This document shows, piece by piece, positions 45,862 through 56,562 of a stretch of DNA of 64,000 nt. The stretch is from positions 27,217 to 91,216 of the forward strand of contig CALMCL010000169.1 in NCBI GenBank assembly GCA_937862905.1. The letters are read 5' to 3'. Each line of letters starts with the position of its first letter. Position 1 is the stretch's first letter. A model generated the notes under the pieces. It saw nothing but the letters and a program-made list of their open reading frames with translations, was not told the origin of the DNA and searched no databases. The position numbers and the translations under genes were made by a program. This DNA comes from an uncultured Burkholderiaceae bacterium. GTDB lineage: Bacteria > Pseudomonadota > Gammaproteobacteria > Burkholderiales > Burkholderiaceae.

Positions 45862-46896
45862 ATGCTCCTCGACGACCGCGCCCACACCTTGCTCAATACA
45901 TTGATCACTCAATACATCGCCCAAGGTCAGCCCATCGGCTCAAACACCCTTGCCCAACAAGCCGGGCTTAAGCTGTCATCAGCCACCGTACGCAACGTTT
46001 TGGTTGATTTGGAGCATTTGGGCTTGATCAGCAGCCCGCACACGTCCGCTGGACGGATTCCAACACCTCAAGGTTACCGATTTTTTGTGGATGCCATGAT
46101 GACCGCAAGCACTTTTGAGGCCATCGAAGATGAAGCATGGAGCACTCAATTTCAACCTGACAGTGCACATCGAATGGCCAGCAGTGCCGCACAACTGCTG
46201 TCACAGATTTCTCAATTTGCAGGCATCATTTCAACCCCCAAACGTTCGCACATGTTTCGCCACATCGAATTCATGCTCCTTGCACCACAACGGATTTTGG
46301 TGATTTTAATCACCCCTGAAGGGGATGTGCAAAATCGCCTGCTTGAAGTGGATCGTCCTTATCAAGCCCATGAGCTGATTGAGGCGGCCAATTATTTGAA
46401 TGCACATTGCGCGGGTCTGGATTTTACGCACATCAAACAACAGCTGTCACAAGAGTTGAACCAGTTGCAACAACATGTGACCCTTTTGATGCAAAAGGCC
46501 GTATTGCACAGCCACGACAGCCAGACACCTCAAGACGACACATTGATTGTCAAAGGCGAACGACATTTGCTTGATGTCACTGAATTTGCCAACAACATGG
46601 ATCGACTGCGACACACCTTCGACCTGTTTGATGAAAAAACCCGCCTTCTACAACTGCTCGAACGCACCAACCAAGCAGGCGGTGTGCAAGTGTTCATCGG
46701 TGGCGAGTCTGAAATGTTGCCCTATGATGGTGTCTCATTGATCACCGCCCCATACACCGCAAACAATGAGGTCATCGGCACGCTCGGCGTCATTGGCCCT
46801 TCGCGCATGGCGTATGAACGGGTGATTCCACTGGTTGATGTGACAGCAAAACTGCTGTCACGGGCCATGGGAAAAGGGCTGCTCTCACCTCCTTAA
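45862..46896 (+). CDS. hrcA: heat-inducible transcription repressor HrcA
   Basis: The product (344 aa) represses groE/dnaK-type operons by binding CIRCE. It has an N-terminal winged helix (LSSATVRNVLVDLEHLGLISSPHTSAGRIPTPQGYRFFVD) and ends with the GAF-like FIGGESE and LGVIGPSRMAYERVIPLVDVTAKLLS. The start at 45862 fits the family and follows an ACC leader; the frame is open to 45763. No CIRCE (TTAGCACTC-N9-GAGTGCTAA) is seen in the window. Confidence 0.95.
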   Translation: MLLDDRAHTLLNTLITQYIAQGQPIGSNTLAQQAGLKLSSATVRNVLVDLEHLGLISSPHTSAGRIPTPQGYRFFVDAMMTASTFEAIEDEAWSTQFQPDSAHRMASSAAQLLSQISQFAGIISTPKRSHMFRHIEFMLLAPQRILVILITPEGDVQNRLLEVDRPYQAHELIEAANYLNAHCAGLDFTHIKQQLSQELNQLQQHVTLLMQKAVLHSHDSQTPQDDTLIVKGERHLLDVTEFANNMDRLRHTFDLFDEKTRLLQLLERTNQAGGVQVFIGGESEMLPYDGVSLITAPYTANNEVIGTLGVIGPSRMAYERVIPLVDVTAKLLSRAMGKGLLSPP

Positions 46897-47033
46897 GCCC
46901 CGTTATTATGACCACCATCACCAAACAGGCGCAATCGCCCCACCGGTGGCATGCATTGATTCACCGTATTCAACTTATTCACCTGTTATGACTCAGGGAT
47001 CACCGGTCAAAAGAGAAAACCAACCTCGTCACA

Positions 47034-48818
47034 TCATGGTTTTGACTCAGCAGCGGCATCCAAACTGCGCATGAACTCATCCGCCCCCTCAAACCCAACC
47101 ACACGCATTTTCTCTCGACCCGTGATCGGCTCAAGCACGATCATGGCAGGCGGTCCATACAATTTAAAATGAGCCAGCAAGGCCGCATCATCATCAGTAT
47201 AAGCCGTCATGTTGACACGCACCAATGTCATTCGAGCCATGCGCTCTTTGATCCTAGGGTCAGGAAATGTTTTCTTTTCCATCTCAATGCAACTTCGACA
47301 CCAATCCGCATACAAATCAAGAAACACGGGCTTATCGCTGTTGACAAGCACGGTGTTGAGCTCCGCAATGGATTTGACTGGCTGGAACGTCACCACAGCC
47401 ACCTGATCACCCCACGCGTTTTGCCAATAGCGCCCCCACAAAGGCTGGGCAATCCACAATGCCGCCGCGACCATAATCAAACCAATGGCCTGCTTGATGC
47501 GCACCATCCATGCACCACGCTTTGGTAAAAACTGCCCCAACCCTGCGCCCAACAACAACAAGGGCACGCCCATGCCGTAGGCCAATACAAACAGTGCCAA
47601 ACCACCGAGCACCAGATCACCCGTTTGTGCAATATAAGTGATCACCCCCACCAATGGCGCCGTCACGCATGGAGAAGCAATCAATGCCGACACCGCTCCC
47701 ATCACCGCCACACCCCAGTAACCATTTTTACCCTGCGTTTTACCATTCAACCAGGCTTGCCAACCCACGGGAAGCTGCAATTGAAACACATCAAATAAAC
47801 TCAATGCCAACAGCAACAGCATGGCGGATAACACAGCCAGTACCCATGGGCTTTGCAAATAACGGTGCAAGCTTGCACCTGTTTTTGCAGCAATCAGACC
47901 AATCAGCGCATACACCAACGCCATGCCCGTCACATAAGCAAAAGCAAGGGCAAGACCCCGCTTATTGGACACAACCTGTTGTCCAGCCAAGATAGCGGAT
48001 AAAATTGGCACCATGGGCAACATGCATGGCGTGAGTGAAAGCAACACACCCAGACCAAACATAAACAACAACGCAACGGGGATATTATGCGCATCGAATA
48101 ATTGACGCGCATATGCTGAATTATCTGGCGCACGGGCGGTTACCCCCTCAAAGCCTACGGAAGGACTTGCAACAGACGGCGTATCAGCCGCCACCTGAGC
48201 CCCAAAGCCTTTGCTTGCAATATCGCCCATCGGTTTTGGACTGAGCGGTACTGCGACCGCAGGTGTTTGTGTCACCGAAGGCTCGCGGCTCTGAGCAAGA
48301 ACTGGTTTTTCATCGGCCAATTGTGCTGTCTCAACGGGTGCAAGCCCGCCTGCCACGGGACTCTTTTCGGCATGGGCGGTCAAGACCGCCTGTGTTTTAC
48401 GCGGCGGGTAACACAACCCCCCATCGGCACAACCTCGAGATGTGACCACCAATTTAAACAAGCCATCGCCCTTGACTGGCACATCAAAAGCAACGCGATC
48501 ATGGTAAATTGCCATGTTCTTATTAAAATTTTCATCAAATTTGATCACTGCGGCCGGCAATTTGAATGTGCCATTTTGCACCACCGCCCCATCTGGACTG
48601 ACCACAGCGACAGTAAAATCATCACGGTACATGTAATAGTCAGGGGCAATGGCGAACGATACGCGCACATGCGCGCCATCCCTCATGGCTGCAGAGAAAG
48701 CAAACGCTTGATCGGGAGGCAAAAAAGACTCCGCAGCCGACAAACGGCCAAAGAACATCAACATGATGGTCAATGCGATACTGATAAAGACTCGGCAAAA
48801 TTTGAATGTAAATAACAT
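47034..48818 (-). CDS. dsbD: thiol:disulfide interchange protein DsbD
   Basis: The product (594 aa) moves electrons from cytoplasmic thioredoxin to periplasmic disulfides. A signal peptide precedes the alpha domain, whose redox pair is in CADGGLCYPP. A Pro/Val/Ser linker leads to an eight-helix membrane domain with cysteines in LTPCMLPMVPILSAIL and IASPCVTAPLVG. The gamma thioredoxin-like domain has DWCRSCIEMEKKTF near residue 510. The first gene beyond rplQ on the same strand, with a terminator between them. Confidence 0.94.
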   Translation of the reverse strand: MLFTFKFCRVFISIALTIMLMFFGRLSAAESFLPPDQAFAFSAAMRDGAHVRVSFAIAPDYYMYRDDFTVAVVSPDGAVVQNGTFKLPAAVIKFDENFNKNMAIYHDRVAFDVPVKGDGLFKLVVTSRGCADGGLCYPPRKTQAVLTAHAEKSPVAGGLAPVETAQLADEKPVLAQSREPSVTQTPAVAVPLSPKPMGDIASKGFGAQVAADTPSVASPSVGFEGVTARAPDNSAYARQLFDAHNIPVALLFMFGLGVLLSLTPCMLPMVPILSAILAGQQVVSNKRGLALAFAYVTGMALVYALIGLIAAKTGASLHRYLQSPWVLAVLSAMLLLLALSLFDVFQLQLPVGWQAWLNGKTQGKNGYWGVAVMGAVSALIASPCVTAPLVGVITYIAQTGDLVLGGLALFVLAYGMGVPLLLLGAGLGQFLPKRGAWMVRIKQAIGLIMVAAALWIAQPLWGRYWQNAWGDQVAVVTFQPVKSIAELNTVLVNSDKPVFLDLYADWCRSCIEMEKKTFPDPRIKERMARMTLVRVNMTAYTDDDAALLAHFKLYGPPAMIVLEPITGREKMRVVGFEGADEFMRSLDAAAESKP

Positions 48819-48835
48819 TGGGTCAACGATAAAAA

Positions 48836-48866
48836 CAAAAAACGGATTGAAGAATCAATCCGTTAT
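48836..48866 (-). terminator. terminator at the end of the ribosomal supercluster
   Basis: On the minus strand AACGGATTGA (48864-48855 read as its complement) and TCAATCCGTT form a 10 bp stem with loop TTCT, followed by TTTTTTGTTTTT. It is 45 nt after the rplQ stop. Confidence 0.9.
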
Positions 48867-48908
48867 TTTACTTCATGCCAAAACTTAATGCTCTGGCAAT
48901 CAATTTAA

Positions 48909-49289
48909 TTACTCAGCCGCTTCTTCAGCCACTGGGCGATCAACCAATTCAACAAAAGCCATTGGTGCATTGTCGCCAACACGGAAACCGCATTTCAAAA
49001 CGCGCAAGTAGCCGCCTGGACGGGTTGCGTAACGTGGACCGATTTCATCAAACAATTTTTTAACGATGTCACGATCGCGCAAACGATCAAATGCCAAACG
49101 TTGGTTTGACAATGTATTGGTTTTACCCAAAGTGATTAAAGGCTCAATCACTTTACGCAATTCTTTGGCTTTAGGCAAAGTGGTCTTGATGACTTCGTGT
49201 TGCAACAAAGACACTGACATGTTGCGGAACATAGCCAAACGGTGGCTGCTGGTGCGATTGAGTTTACGTAAACCTGAACGATGACGCAT
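48909..49289 (-). CDS. rplQ: 50S ribosomal protein bL17
   Basis: The product (126 aa) starts [17 protein letters not shown], with [26 protein letters not shown] at the end, typical of L17, which lines the exit region of the large subunit. It is the last gene of the alpha operon, 164 bp after rpoA, with two hairpins in the gap. Confidence 0.97.
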   Translation of the reverse strand: MRHRSGLRKLNRTSSHRLAMFRNMSVSLLQHEVIKTTLPKAKELRKVIEPLITLGKTNTLSNQRLAFDRLRDRDIVKKLFDEIGPRYATRPGGYLRVLKCGFRVGDNAPMAFVELVDRPVAEEAAE

Positions 49290-49374
49290 GGTAATTTCCT
49301 TAAATAATAGATCTAAACTTCAGCTCTTCTATCCCAAATGGGCGGGCTCGTGATGTTTTAATTGCTTTTACAAT

Positions 49375-49405
49375 CATTTTTGTCAGGAAGCTCCTGACAA
49401 AAATG
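49375..49405. repeat. 14 bp perfect hairpin, rpoA-rplQ gap
   Basis: CATTTTTGTCAGGA (49375-49388) and its exact inverse (49392-49405) surround the 3 nt loop AGC. T and A runs lie inside the stem, so on the minus strand it could end transcripts or be an RNase processing site. Confidence 0.65.
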
Positions 49406-49416
49406 CCGATATTAAC

Positions 49417-49446
49417 TCGGGAAAAGTAGATGTTCACTTTTCCCGA
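49417..49446. repeat. 11 bp perfect hairpin just after rpoA
   Basis: TCGGGAAAAGT (49417-49427) and ACTTTTCCCGA (49436-49446) form a stem with an 8 nt loop, directly after the rpoA stop. No T-tract follows. Confidence 0.65.
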
Positions 49447-49453
49447 ATCTTTT

Positions 49454-50440
49454 TTACACTTCCAAACCAGCTGGCGGCCAGTTTTCGAGTTTCATACCCA
49501 AAGTCAAGCCGCGAGCAGCCAAGACTTCTTTGATTTCTGACAACGATTTGCGACCCAAGTTTGGCGTTTTGAGCAAATCTTGCTCAGAACGACGCACCAA
49601 GTCACCAATGTATTGAATCGCTTCAGCTTTCAAACAGTTGGCAGAACGAACCGTCAATTCAAGCTCATCCACTGGGCGCAACAGGATGGGGTCAAACTGT
49701 GGTGCGTTCACACGTTGTGTTTGCGCATCAGCAGGATCCTCTGTGTTTTGCAAAGCAGCGAAGACAGACAACTGCTCAATCAAAATTGCGGCCGATTGAC
49801 GAACCGCTTCTTCTGGACTGATGACACCATTGGTGTCAATGTGCATGACCACTTTGTCCAAATCTGTGCGCTGTTCAACACGCGCAGATTCGACCGCATA
49901 GCTCACGCGACGAATCGGCGAGAAAGAGGCATCCAACATGATGTGGCCAATTTTTTTGCTGTGATCGTCCGCAAATGCGCGAACGTTACCTGGCACATAA
50001 CCTCGGCCTTTTTCAATCTTGATTTGCATGTCCAACTCGCCACCAGCCAAGTGAGCAATCACGTGGTTGGGGTTAACGATTTCAACTTCGTGCGAGCCTT
50101 CAATATCCGCGGCTGTCACCACACCTTCACCTGATTTTTTCAGGGTCAATGTGATTTCATCACGGCTGTGTAACTTAAATACGATGCCTTTGACATTCAA
50201 TAAAATATCAACGACGTCTTCTTGAACACCATCCAATGTAGAGTATTCATGCAATGCACCAGCGATTTGCACTTCAGTTGCGGCATAACCCGTCATAGAA
50301 GACAACAAAACACGACGCAACGCATTACCCAACGTGTGGCCATAACCGCGTTCGAAAGGCTCTAAGACGACTTTCGCGCTGTACTCACCCGTGGCTTCCA
50401 CTTGAATGTTGCGAGGCTTTAAGAATGCGTTTTTAGACAT
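49454..50440 (-). CDS. rpoA: RNA polymerase alpha subunit
   Basis: The product (328 aa) has the N-terminal assembly domain ([22 protein letters not shown]) and the C-terminal domain that contacts UP elements and activators ([51 protein letters not shown]). Length is standard for betaproteobacteria. Confidence 0.98.
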   Translation of the reverse strand: MSKNAFLKPRNIQVEATGEYSAKVVLEPFERGYGHTLGNALRRVLLSSMTGYAATEVQIAGALHEYSTLDGVQEDVVDILLNVKGIVFKLHSRDEITLTLKKSGEGVVTAADIEGSHEVEIVNPNHVIAHLAGGELDMQIKIEKGRGYVPGNVRAFADDHSKKIGHIMLDASFSPIRRVSYAVESARVEQRTDLDKVVMHIDTNGVISPEEAVRQSAAILIEQLSVFAALQNTEDPADAQTQRVNAPQFDPILLRPVDELELTVRSANCLKAEAIQYIGDLVRRSEQDLLKTPNLGRKSLSEIKEVLAARGLTLGMKLENWPPAGLEV

Positions 50441-50537
50441 GGAATTCCTTTCAACTAAGCCATGCGCGAGTCAAAAGCACATGGCTTGGGGTGATGTGAA
50501 AAACCTCACCTGTGATCAGCAGGCAAGGGGTGTCGCA

Positions 50538-51161
50538 TTAACGTGAGTACAACTCGACGATCAAGCTTTCATTCACATCTTGTGCAACATCAGAACGGTC
50601 TGGCGCCGCTTTGAACGTGCCTTCCATTTTTTTCGCATCAACAGAAACCCATGATGGCATGCCAACTTGTTCAGCCAATTGCAAAGCTTCAGCAATACGA
50701 ACTTGTTTTTTTGCTTTTTCAGTCACAGTGATAACATCACCCGCTTTGATTTGAATCGAAGGGATGTTGGCCACTGCACCGTTCAAAACGATGGATTTAT
50801 GGCTGACCAATTGACGCGCTTCAGCGCGCGTTGAGCCGAAACCCATGCGATACACCACGTTGTCCATACGTTGTTCGAGCAAGCGCACCAAGTTTTCACC
50901 TGTGTTGCCGCGCAAACGATCGGCTTCTGCAAAATAACGACGGAATTGACGTTCCAAAACGCCATACATGCGTTTCAATTTTTGTTTTTCACGCAATTGG
51001 AGACCGAAGTCAGACGTACGCATGCCTGATTTGGCACCGTGTTGACCGGGTTTAACATCCAATTTGCATTTTGAGTCTAAAGTGCGGCGTGCACTTTTCA
51101 AGAATAAATCTGTGCCTTCACGGCGGGCTAACTTAGCCTTTGGTCCTAAATAACGTGCCAC
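50538..51161 (-). CDS. rpsD: 30S ribosomal protein uS4
   Basis: The product (207 aa) starts [19 protein letters not shown] and has an S4 RNA-binding domain ([28 protein letters not shown]). Translation begins with GTG at 51161, as the preceding in-frame codon is ATT and no ATG fits; AAGGAA lies upstream. S4 is an early 16S binder and, in E. coli, the alpha-operon autoregulator. The gene is separated from rpsK by 271 bp. Confidence 0.96.
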   Translation of the reverse strand: MARYLGPKAKLARREGTDLFLKSARRTLDSKCKLDVKPGQHGAKSGMRTSDFGLQLREKQKLKRMYGVLERQFRRYFAEADRLRGNTGENLVRLLEQRMDNVVYRMGFGSTRAEARQLVSHKSIVLNGAVANIPSIQIKAGDVITVTEKAKKQVRIAEALQLAEQVGMPSWVSVDAKKMEGTFKAAPDRSDVAQDVNESLIVELYSR

Positions 51162-51293
51162 AATGGTTCCTTGAGTTAAATGCGATCAGCTCCACCGAGC
51201 TGGCGCACGTTTTTAGTTTAAACGCAGATGCGAGTACTAAAAACAGTGGTCTTAATTGATAAAATCATCAAAAAATAAAACGAAAATACAAAC

Positions 51294-51322
51294 GCGCAAA
51301 AAATAAAGGTTATTTTTTGCGC
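51294..51322. repeat. 13 bp perfect hairpin in the rpsK-rpsD gap
   Basis: GCGCAAAAAATAA (51294-51306) and TTATTTTTTGCGC (51310-51322) form an exact stem with the loop AGG. It lies between the rpsK terminator and rpsD, and may be a leader structure for rpsD-rpoA-rplQ. Confidence 0.65.
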
Positions 51323-51368
51323 TTACAACATATGCAACATCCAAACTTTGAAGAAGTTTTTATGCCAC

Positions 51369-51414
51369 AAAAAAAACGAAAAGCGTAACCGCTAATTATA
51401 CATAGCGATTACGC
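51369..51414 (-). terminator. rho-independent terminator after rpsK
   Basis: On the minus strand GCGTAATCGCTA (51414-51403) and TAGCGGTTACGC (51394-51383) pair with one mismatch and are followed by TTTTCGTTTTTTTT. It is 19 nt after the rpsK stop and would separate the rpsM-rpsK part from rpsD-rpoA-rplQ. Confidence 0.8.
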
Positions 51415-51432
51415 ATCGGTCAATCGAATCAA

Positions 51433-51834
51433 TTAGATGCGGCGACGTTTTGGCGGACGGCAGCCATTGTGTGGTACGGGTGTCACATCTTGAATCGATG
51501 TGATTTTGATACCCAATGCATTCATTGCACGAACCGAAGATTCACGACCTGGTCCAGGACCTGTGATGCGAACTTCCAAGTTCTTGATACCGTATTCCAA
51601 AGCCACTTTACCAGCAGTTTCAGCTGCAACTTGAGCTGCAAATGGTGTTGATTTACGTGAACCTTTAAAGCCCGCGCCACCTGCAGTAGCCCAAGACAAA
51701 GCATTGCCTTGACGGTCTGTAATCGTAACGATTGTGTTATTGAAAGATGCGTGAACATGCAGGATGCCGTCAACGACGTTCTTTTTAACTTTTTTACGCG
51801 CGCGAGCTGCGGCGTTATTTGCTGCTTTTGCCAT
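51433..51834 (-). CDS. rpsK: 30S ribosomal protein uS11
   Basis: The product (133 aa) has the core [40 protein letters not shown] and the C-terminal [10 protein letters not shown]. It binds 16S rRNA on the platform near the Shine-Dalgarno helix. It follows rpsM by 19 bp. Confidence 0.98.
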   Translation of the reverse strand: MAKAANNAAARARKKVKKNVVDGILHVHASFNNTIVTITDRQGNALSWATAGGAGFKGSRKSTPFAAQVAAETAGKVALEYGIKNLEVRITGPGPGRESSVRAMNALGIKITSIQDVTPVPHNGCRPPKRRRI

Positions 51835-51853
51835 GATTATCCTTTAGTGCCGA

Positions 51854-52219
51854 TTATTTTTTACCAGCAATACTTGCTTTGCGTGGACCTTTACGCGTGC
51901 GCGCATTGGTTTTAGTGCGTTGACCGCGGCAAGGCAAACCTTTGCGATGACGCATACCACGGTAGCAACCCAAATCAATCAAGCGTTTGATAGACATAGT
52001 CACTTCGCGACGCAAATCACCTTCAATGGTGAAAGAACCAACGGCTTCACGTAACTTTTCCAAGTCAGCGTCATCGAGGTCTTTAATCTTTTTATCAGCC
52101 GCAACGCCTGTCGCTTCACAAATCTTGAGCGCGCGTGGACGACCGATACCGAAAATCGCAGTCAAACCAATAGAGGTATGTTTGTGCGGGGGAATATTAA
52201 CACCAGCAATACGTGCCAT
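51854..52219 (-). CDS. rpsM: 30S ribosomal protein uS13
   Basis: The product (121 aa) begins [14 protein letters not shown] and has the inter-subunit bridge segment [26 protein letters not shown]. The [10 protein letters not shown] stretch is normal. It is followed by rpsK. Confidence 0.98.
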   Translation of the reverse strand: MARIAGVNIPPHKHTSIGLTAIFGIGRPRALKICEATGVAADKKIKDLDDADLEKLREAVGSFTIEGDLRREVTMSIKRLIDLGCYRGMRHRKGLPCRGQRTKTNARTRKGPRKASIAGKK

Positions 52220-52237
52220 TTTTTATTTCCTTTTTAA

Positions 52238-52354
52238 TTAACCTTGACGCTGCTTGTGACGTGGATCACTAGAGCAAATCACACGCACAACGCGATTGCG
52301 GCGAATAATTTTGCAATTGCGGCAAATGCGTTTAACAGATGCGAGTACTTTCAT
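52238..52354 (-). CDS. rpmJ: 50S ribosomal protein bL36
   Basis: A 38-codon gene read as [20 protein letters not shown], continuing [17 protein letters not shown]. Three cysteines and one His form the zinc-ribbon (C+) version of L36. It sits between infA and rpsM, the expected place, 18 bp ahead of rpsM. Confidence 0.95.
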   Translation of the reverse strand: MKVLASVKRICRNCKIIRRNRVVRVICSSDPRHKQRQG

Positions 52355-52410
52355 TTTAAAACTCCTCAACTTCTTTTCAATTTAGCCGTATTAAGTGCAC
52401 TGTAAAGTGG

Positions 52411-52629
52411 TTACTTAGAACGGAATACAATACGGGCTTTCGACAAATCATAAGGGGTCAGTTCGACCGTCACCTTATCACCAGGTAGAATGCGAATATA
52501 GTGCATGCGCATTTTTCCTGAAATATGTCCTAAAACCACATGCCCATTTTCCAGCTTGACACGAAAGGTTGCGTTGGGTAGATTTTCTACCACTTCACCT
52601 TGCATTTGAATTACATCATCTTTAGCCAT
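52411..52629 (-). CDS. infA: translation initiation factor IF-1
   Basis: The product (72 aa) is an S1-type OB-fold protein: [47 protein letters not shown]. It blocks the A site during initiation. Its position between secY and rpmJ is typical of betaproteobacteria and absent in E. coli. Confidence 0.97.
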   Translation of the reverse strand: MAKDDVIQMQGEVVENLPNATFRVKLENGHVVLGHISGKMRMHYIRILPGDKVTVELTPYDLSKARIVFRSK

Positions 52630-52631
52630 GC

Positions 52632-53954
52632 TTATTTTGTGCCTTTAAAATTCGCTTTGCGCATCAATGATTCGTACTGCTGGCTCATCATCGACGATTG
52701 AACCTGAGTCATGAAGTCCATCGCAACAACCACCAAAATCAAAACAGAAGTACCACCAAAGTAGAAAGGTACAGACCATTTCAAAATCATCAATTCAGGC
52801 AAGACACAAACCAACAACATGTAGAGCGCACCCGCCAAAGTCAATCGCGTTAAAATTTTGTCCAAGTAACGAGCCGTTTGCTCACCAGGACGGATGCCTG
52901 GAATCACCGCGCCGCTTTTTTTCAGGTTATCCGACGTTTCTCGACTGTTAAACACCAACGCGGTATAAAAGAAGCAGAAAAACACGATCGCCAAAGCGTA
53001 CAAGGTAATATACAAAGGTTTGCCAGGAGCCAACTCAGCAGCCCAATCTCGTGCCCACATCGAAGTAGAAGAACCCAACCAACTTAACACCGTAGCAGGG
53101 AAAAGCAAGATCGATGAAGCAAAAATTGCTGGAATCACGCCCGCCATATTCAATTTCAATGGCAAAAACGAGCTTTGACCGCCGTAAACTTTATTACCCA
53201 CTTGGCGTTTGGCGTAATTGATTGGGATTTTACGTTGAGCACGCTCAACAAAAACCACAAAAGCCGTTACCAAAAGTGCCATCACAACGATAATGAAACC
53301 AGCAAACGCACTCAATGAGCCTGTGTTGATCATCTCAAACAATTGAGCAACACCGCGCGGCAGACCTGAAACAATGCCACTGAAAATAATGATCGAAATG
53401 CCATTGCCTAAACCACGCTCAGTAATTTGCTCACCCAACCACATCAAAAACATTGTGCCTGTCACCAAACTGATGACGGTCATGAATTTAAACATGAAGC
53501 CAGGATCAGCCACCATTCCCTGCTGGCTTTCGAGCCAAGATGCAATCGTAAACGACTGGATCACGGCAAGAACCAACGTAAAATACCGTGTATATTGCGT
53601 GATTTTACGTTGCCCTGAAGCGCCTTCTTTTTGCAAAGCAGTAATTGCAGGAACAACAATCCCAGCCAGCTGCATGATGATTGATGCAGAGATGTAGGGC
53701 GTAATGCCCAAAGCAATAATGGTTGCACGACTTAACGCACCACCTGAAAACAAGTTCATCAAACCCAAAACACCACTTTGATTTGACTGCTTGCTGAACA
53801 AATCAGCCAGCACACTTGCATTGACGCCAGGCACAGGCACGTGAGCACAAATTCGGTACACAACCAACGCCAACACTAAGAAAATGAGGCGTTGTTTGAG
53901 TTCTGAACTGCCTTGAGCCTTACCGGCTTGATTAGATAATTTGGCTGTGGCCAC
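52632..53954 (-). CDS. secY: preprotein translocase subunit SecY
   Basis: The product (440 aa) is the ten-helix channel of the Sec translocon. It shows [12 protein letters not shown], the plug/lateral gate segment [28 protein letters not shown]-like [17 protein letters not shown] and [11 protein letters not shown]. SecE is elsewhere. Only 2 bp separate it from infA. Confidence 0.97.
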   Translation of the reverse strand: MATAKLSNQAGKAQGSSELKQRLIFLVLALVVYRICAHVPVPGVNASVLADLFSKQSNQSGVLGLMNLFSGGALSRATIIALGITPYISASIIMQLAGIVVPAITALQKEGASGQRKITQYTRYFTLVLAVIQSFTIASWLESQQGMVADPGFMFKFMTVISLVTGTMFLMWLGEQITERGLGNGISIIIFSGIVSGLPRGVAQLFEMINTGSLSAFAGFIIVVMALLVTAFVVFVERAQRKIPINYAKRQVGNKVYGGQSSFLPLKLNMAGVIPAIFASSILLFPATVLSWLGSSTSMWARDWAAELAPGKPLYITLYALAIVFFCFFYTALVFNSRETSDNLKKSGAVIPGIRPGEQTARYLDKILTRLTLAGALYMLLVCVLPELMILKWSVPFYFGGTSVLILVVVAMDFMTQVQSSMMSQQYESLMRKANFKGTK

Positions 53955-53967
53955 AAATACCTCTCAA

Positions 53968-54402
53968 TTACTCGGCAATAGAGCCACCAGCCGCTTCAAT
54001 GGCAGCGCGCGCACCTTTAGTGGCGGCGATACCTTTCAAGCTGACTTTACGGCTAATTTCACCAGTCGCAATGACTTTAACACTGGTGATGAGTTGACCC
54101 AACAAACCAGCTTGCTTCAATGCTTGCAAATCGATGTCATCCACTGGCAAACTTTGCAAGTCAGCCAAAGTCACTTCACCAACAAACGCACGAGTCACAG
54201 ATGTGAAACCACGTTTTGGCAAACGACGGTGCATTGGCATTTGACCACCCTCAAAGCCCAAGCGGTGGAAACCACCCGAACGAGACTTTTGACCTTTGTG
54301 GCCACGACCTGCGGTTTTACCGAAGCCTGAACCAATACCGCGGCCAACACGACGGCGATTAGCGGTCGCACCAGCTGCAGGAGCAATGGTATTTAAAAAC
54401 AT
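53968..54402 (-). CDS. rplO: 50S ribosomal protein uL15
   Basis: The product (144 aa) has the glycine-rich basic N-terminal extension ([25 protein letters not shown]) and a C-terminal globular domain ([24 protein letters not shown]). It is followed by secY after 13 bp. Confidence 0.97.
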   Translation of the reverse strand: MFLNTIAPAAGATANRRRVGRGIGSGFGKTAGRGHKGQKSRSGGFHRLGFEGGQMPMHRRLPKRGFTSVTRAFVGEVTLADLQSLPVDDIDLQALKQAGLLGQLITSVKVIATGEISRKVSLKGIAATKGARAAIEAAGGSIAE

Positions 54403-54429
54403 GTGTTTCTCCGTTTTTACTGAATGTTA

Positions 54430-54612
54430 TTAGTCAACGATGCTGACCAAATAACGGACTTTATTGATCATGCCGCGTACTGCTGGCGTGTCTTCTAATT
54501 CGCGCACTTGACGGATTTTTTTCAAGCCGAGGCCTGCTACCGTATCACGGTGCGATTGTTTGGTGCCGATCACGCTTTTTACCAAGGTGACTTTTAATGT
54601 TTTTTCAGCCAT
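54430..54612 (-). CDS. rpmD: 50S ribosomal protein uL30
   Basis: The product (60 aa) reads [53 protein letters not shown], the complete L30 fold. It follows rpsE after 11 bp. Confidence 0.97.
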   Translation of the reverse strand: MAEKTLKVTLVKSVIGTKQSHRDTVAGLGLKKIRQVRELEDTPAVRGMINKVRYLVSIVD

Positions 54613-54623
54613 TATTGTTCCCC

Positions 54624-55139
54624 TTAAGCCGTGATGTCTTCAACAGTCAAACCGCGCTTCGCAGCGATGTCTGAAGGTGTTGATTGCTTGCGCAAACCGT
54701 CGAGGGTTGCACGAACCATGTTGTACGGATTGCTTGAGCCGAGTGATTTTGCAACCACGTTGGTCACGCCCATCACGTCAAACACAGCGCGCATTGGACC
54801 GCCCGCGATGATACCAGTACCATCTTTAGCAGGCGACATCAACACAGTAGCTGCACCGTGCTTACCTGTCACCGAGTGTTGCAATGTACCGTTTTTCAAC
54901 GGGATGCGAACCATTGAGCGACGAGCTTGGTCCATGGCTTTTTGAACAGCCACAGGCACTTCACGTGCTTTACCCTTGCCCATGCCGATGCGACCATCGC
55001 CATCACCAACCACTGTCAATGCGGCAAAACCCATGATGCGACCACCCTTGACCACTTTGGTCACGCGGTTGACTGCAATCATCTTCTCGCGTAAGCCGTC
55101 TTCTGCTTGCGATTGATCTTTTGCTTGAACTTTAGACAT
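54624..55139 (-). CDS. rpsE: 30S ribosomal protein uS5
   Basis: The product (171 aa) has the S5 double-stranded RNA-binding domain ([40 protein letters not shown]) and the C-terminal domain ([37 protein letters not shown]). It contributes to decoding fidelity. Confidence 0.98.
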   Translation of the reverse strand: MSKVQAKDQSQAEDGLREKMIAVNRVTKVVKGGRIMGFAALTVVGDGDGRIGMGKGKAREVPVAVQKAMDQARRSMVRIPLKNGTLQHSVTGKHGAATVLMSPAKDGTGIIAGGPMRAVFDVMGVTNVVAKSLGSSNPYNMVRATLDGLRKQSTPSDIAAKRGLTVEDITA

Positions 55140-55171
55140 ACAAATTCCTTAATATTGTCGTTGGACGTGGC

Positions 55172-55534
55172 TTAGAACTGCAAGCCAGCTTCACGAGCTG
55201 CTTCAGCCAACGCTTTAACGCGACCATGGTATTGAAAACCTGAACGGTCAAACGCCACTTGAGTCACACCCGCAGCTTTTGCTTTTTCAGCAATGGCTGC
55301 ACCAACTGCCGTGGCTGCGGCGACGTTGCTGCCGTTACCTTTTAATTGCTCACGTAAGCTCGCCTCTTGGCTAGAAACCGTTGCCAAAACCTTGCTACCT
55401 GACGCGTCGATTAACGTCGCGTAGATGTGCAAGTTGGTACGATTAACGACCAAACGATTGACTTTCAACTCAGCAATTTTGGCACGGGTTTTGCGTGCTC
55501 GGCGCAAACGCGCTTGCTTTTTGTCTTGCATCAT
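55172..55534 (-). CDS. rplR: 50S ribosomal protein uL18
   Basis: The product (120 aa) carries the basic N-terminus [16 protein letters not shown] and the 5S rRNA-binding core [17 protein letters not shown]. It ends [28 protein letters not shown]. Start may be 55534 or the adjacent ATG at 55531. Confidence 0.97.
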   Translation of the reverse strand: MMQDKKQARLRRARKTRAKIAELKVNRLVVNRTNLHIYATLIDASGSKVLATVSSQEASLREQLKGNGSNVAAATAVGAAIAEKAKAAGVTQVAFDRSGFQYHGRVKALAEAAREAGLQF

Positions 55535-55603
55535 AATTCCTTTAAAGAATCGATTTTAAAAGGAGTTGCATCGCTTTTAAAACAACACAACTCATTTTAA
55601 CGA

Positions 55604-56134
55604 TTATTTTTTCTTGGTTTCTTTCAACAACACCACTTCACCGGTGTAACGCACACCCTTGCCTTTGTAAGGCTCTGGTGGACGGTAGGCGCGTACTTCT
55701 GCAGCCACTTGACCGACTTGCTGTTTATTTACACCTTTGATGATGATCTCAGTTTGAGTTGGCGTTTCAGCAACAACACCCTCTGGCATGACGTGAAACA
55801 CATCATGAGAGAAGCCGAGCTCCAATTTCAGACCATTATTTTCAGCTTTAGCACGGTAACCAACGCCAACCAAATTCAGGCGTTTTTCAAAGCCTTTGGT
55901 CACACCTTGAACCATGTTTGCCAAAATCGCACGGGTTGTGCCTGACAATGCATTTGATTCACGTGATTCGTCATTACGCGTGACAGCCAACTGACCATCT
56001 TCATTTTTTACAGTGATTTTGTCGCTCAGAACCATTGACAAAGCACCCAAAGCACCTTTAACAGTGATTGCGTTGCCGTTCAATGTCACTTCTGCACCAC
56101 TCAACGCAACCGGATGTTTACCTACACGAGACAT
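55604..56134 (-). CDS. rplF: 50S ribosomal protein uL6
   Basis: The product (176 aa) has two L6 repeats, starting [20 protein letters not shown]. It ends [29 protein letters not shown], the expected rRNA-binding tail. A 69 bp gap precedes rplR. Confidence 0.97.
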   Translation of the reverse strand: MSRVGKHPVALSGAEVTLNGNAITVKGALGALSMVLSDKITVKNEDGQLAVTRNDESRESNALSGTTRAILANMVQGVTKGFEKRLNLVGVGYRAKAENNGLKLELGFSHDVFHVMPEGVVAETPTQTEIIIKGVNKQQVGQVAAEVRAYRPPEPYKGKGVRYTGEVVLLKETKKK

Positions 56135-56152
56135 ATTATTCTCCCTTTCCGA

Positions 56153-56548
56153 TTACGCTACGACGCACAACACTTCGCCGCCGACGCCTAATGCACGTGC
56201 TTTGCGGTCAGTGATGACGCCTTTAGAGGTTGACAAAATTGCGACGCCCAAACCATCCATGACACGTGGAATGGCATCACTTTGGCGATAAACGCGCAAA
56301 CCAGGCTTAGACACACGTTCAATACGCACGATGACCGCTTGGCCTGCGTGGTATTTCAATGCGATGTCTAAAACAGGTTTTGCGGCTTCGCCACCAATTT
56401 TAAATTCTTCAATGTAGCCTTCGTCTTTCAACACTTTCGCGATGGCAACTTTTAATTTTGAAGACGGCATAGACACAGCCGCTTTCTCAACCATTTGCGC
56501 ATTGCGAATGCGTGTCAACATATCGGCAATTGGATCACTCATACTCAT
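56153..56548 (-). CDS. rpsH: 30S ribosomal protein uS8
   Basis: The product (131 aa) has [30 protein letters not shown] and ends [23 protein letters not shown]8 is the E. coli spc-operon autoregulator. The second ATG at 56542 is an alternative start. Confidence 0.97.
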   Translation of the reverse strand: MSMSDPIADMLTRIRNAQMVEKAAVSMPSSKLKVAIAKVLKDEGYIEEFKIGGEAAKPVLDIALKYHAGQAVIVRIERVSKPGLRVYRQSDAIPRVMDGLGVAILSTSKGVITDRKARALGVGGEVLCVVA

Positions 56549-56562
56549 ATTCGATTCTCCTA

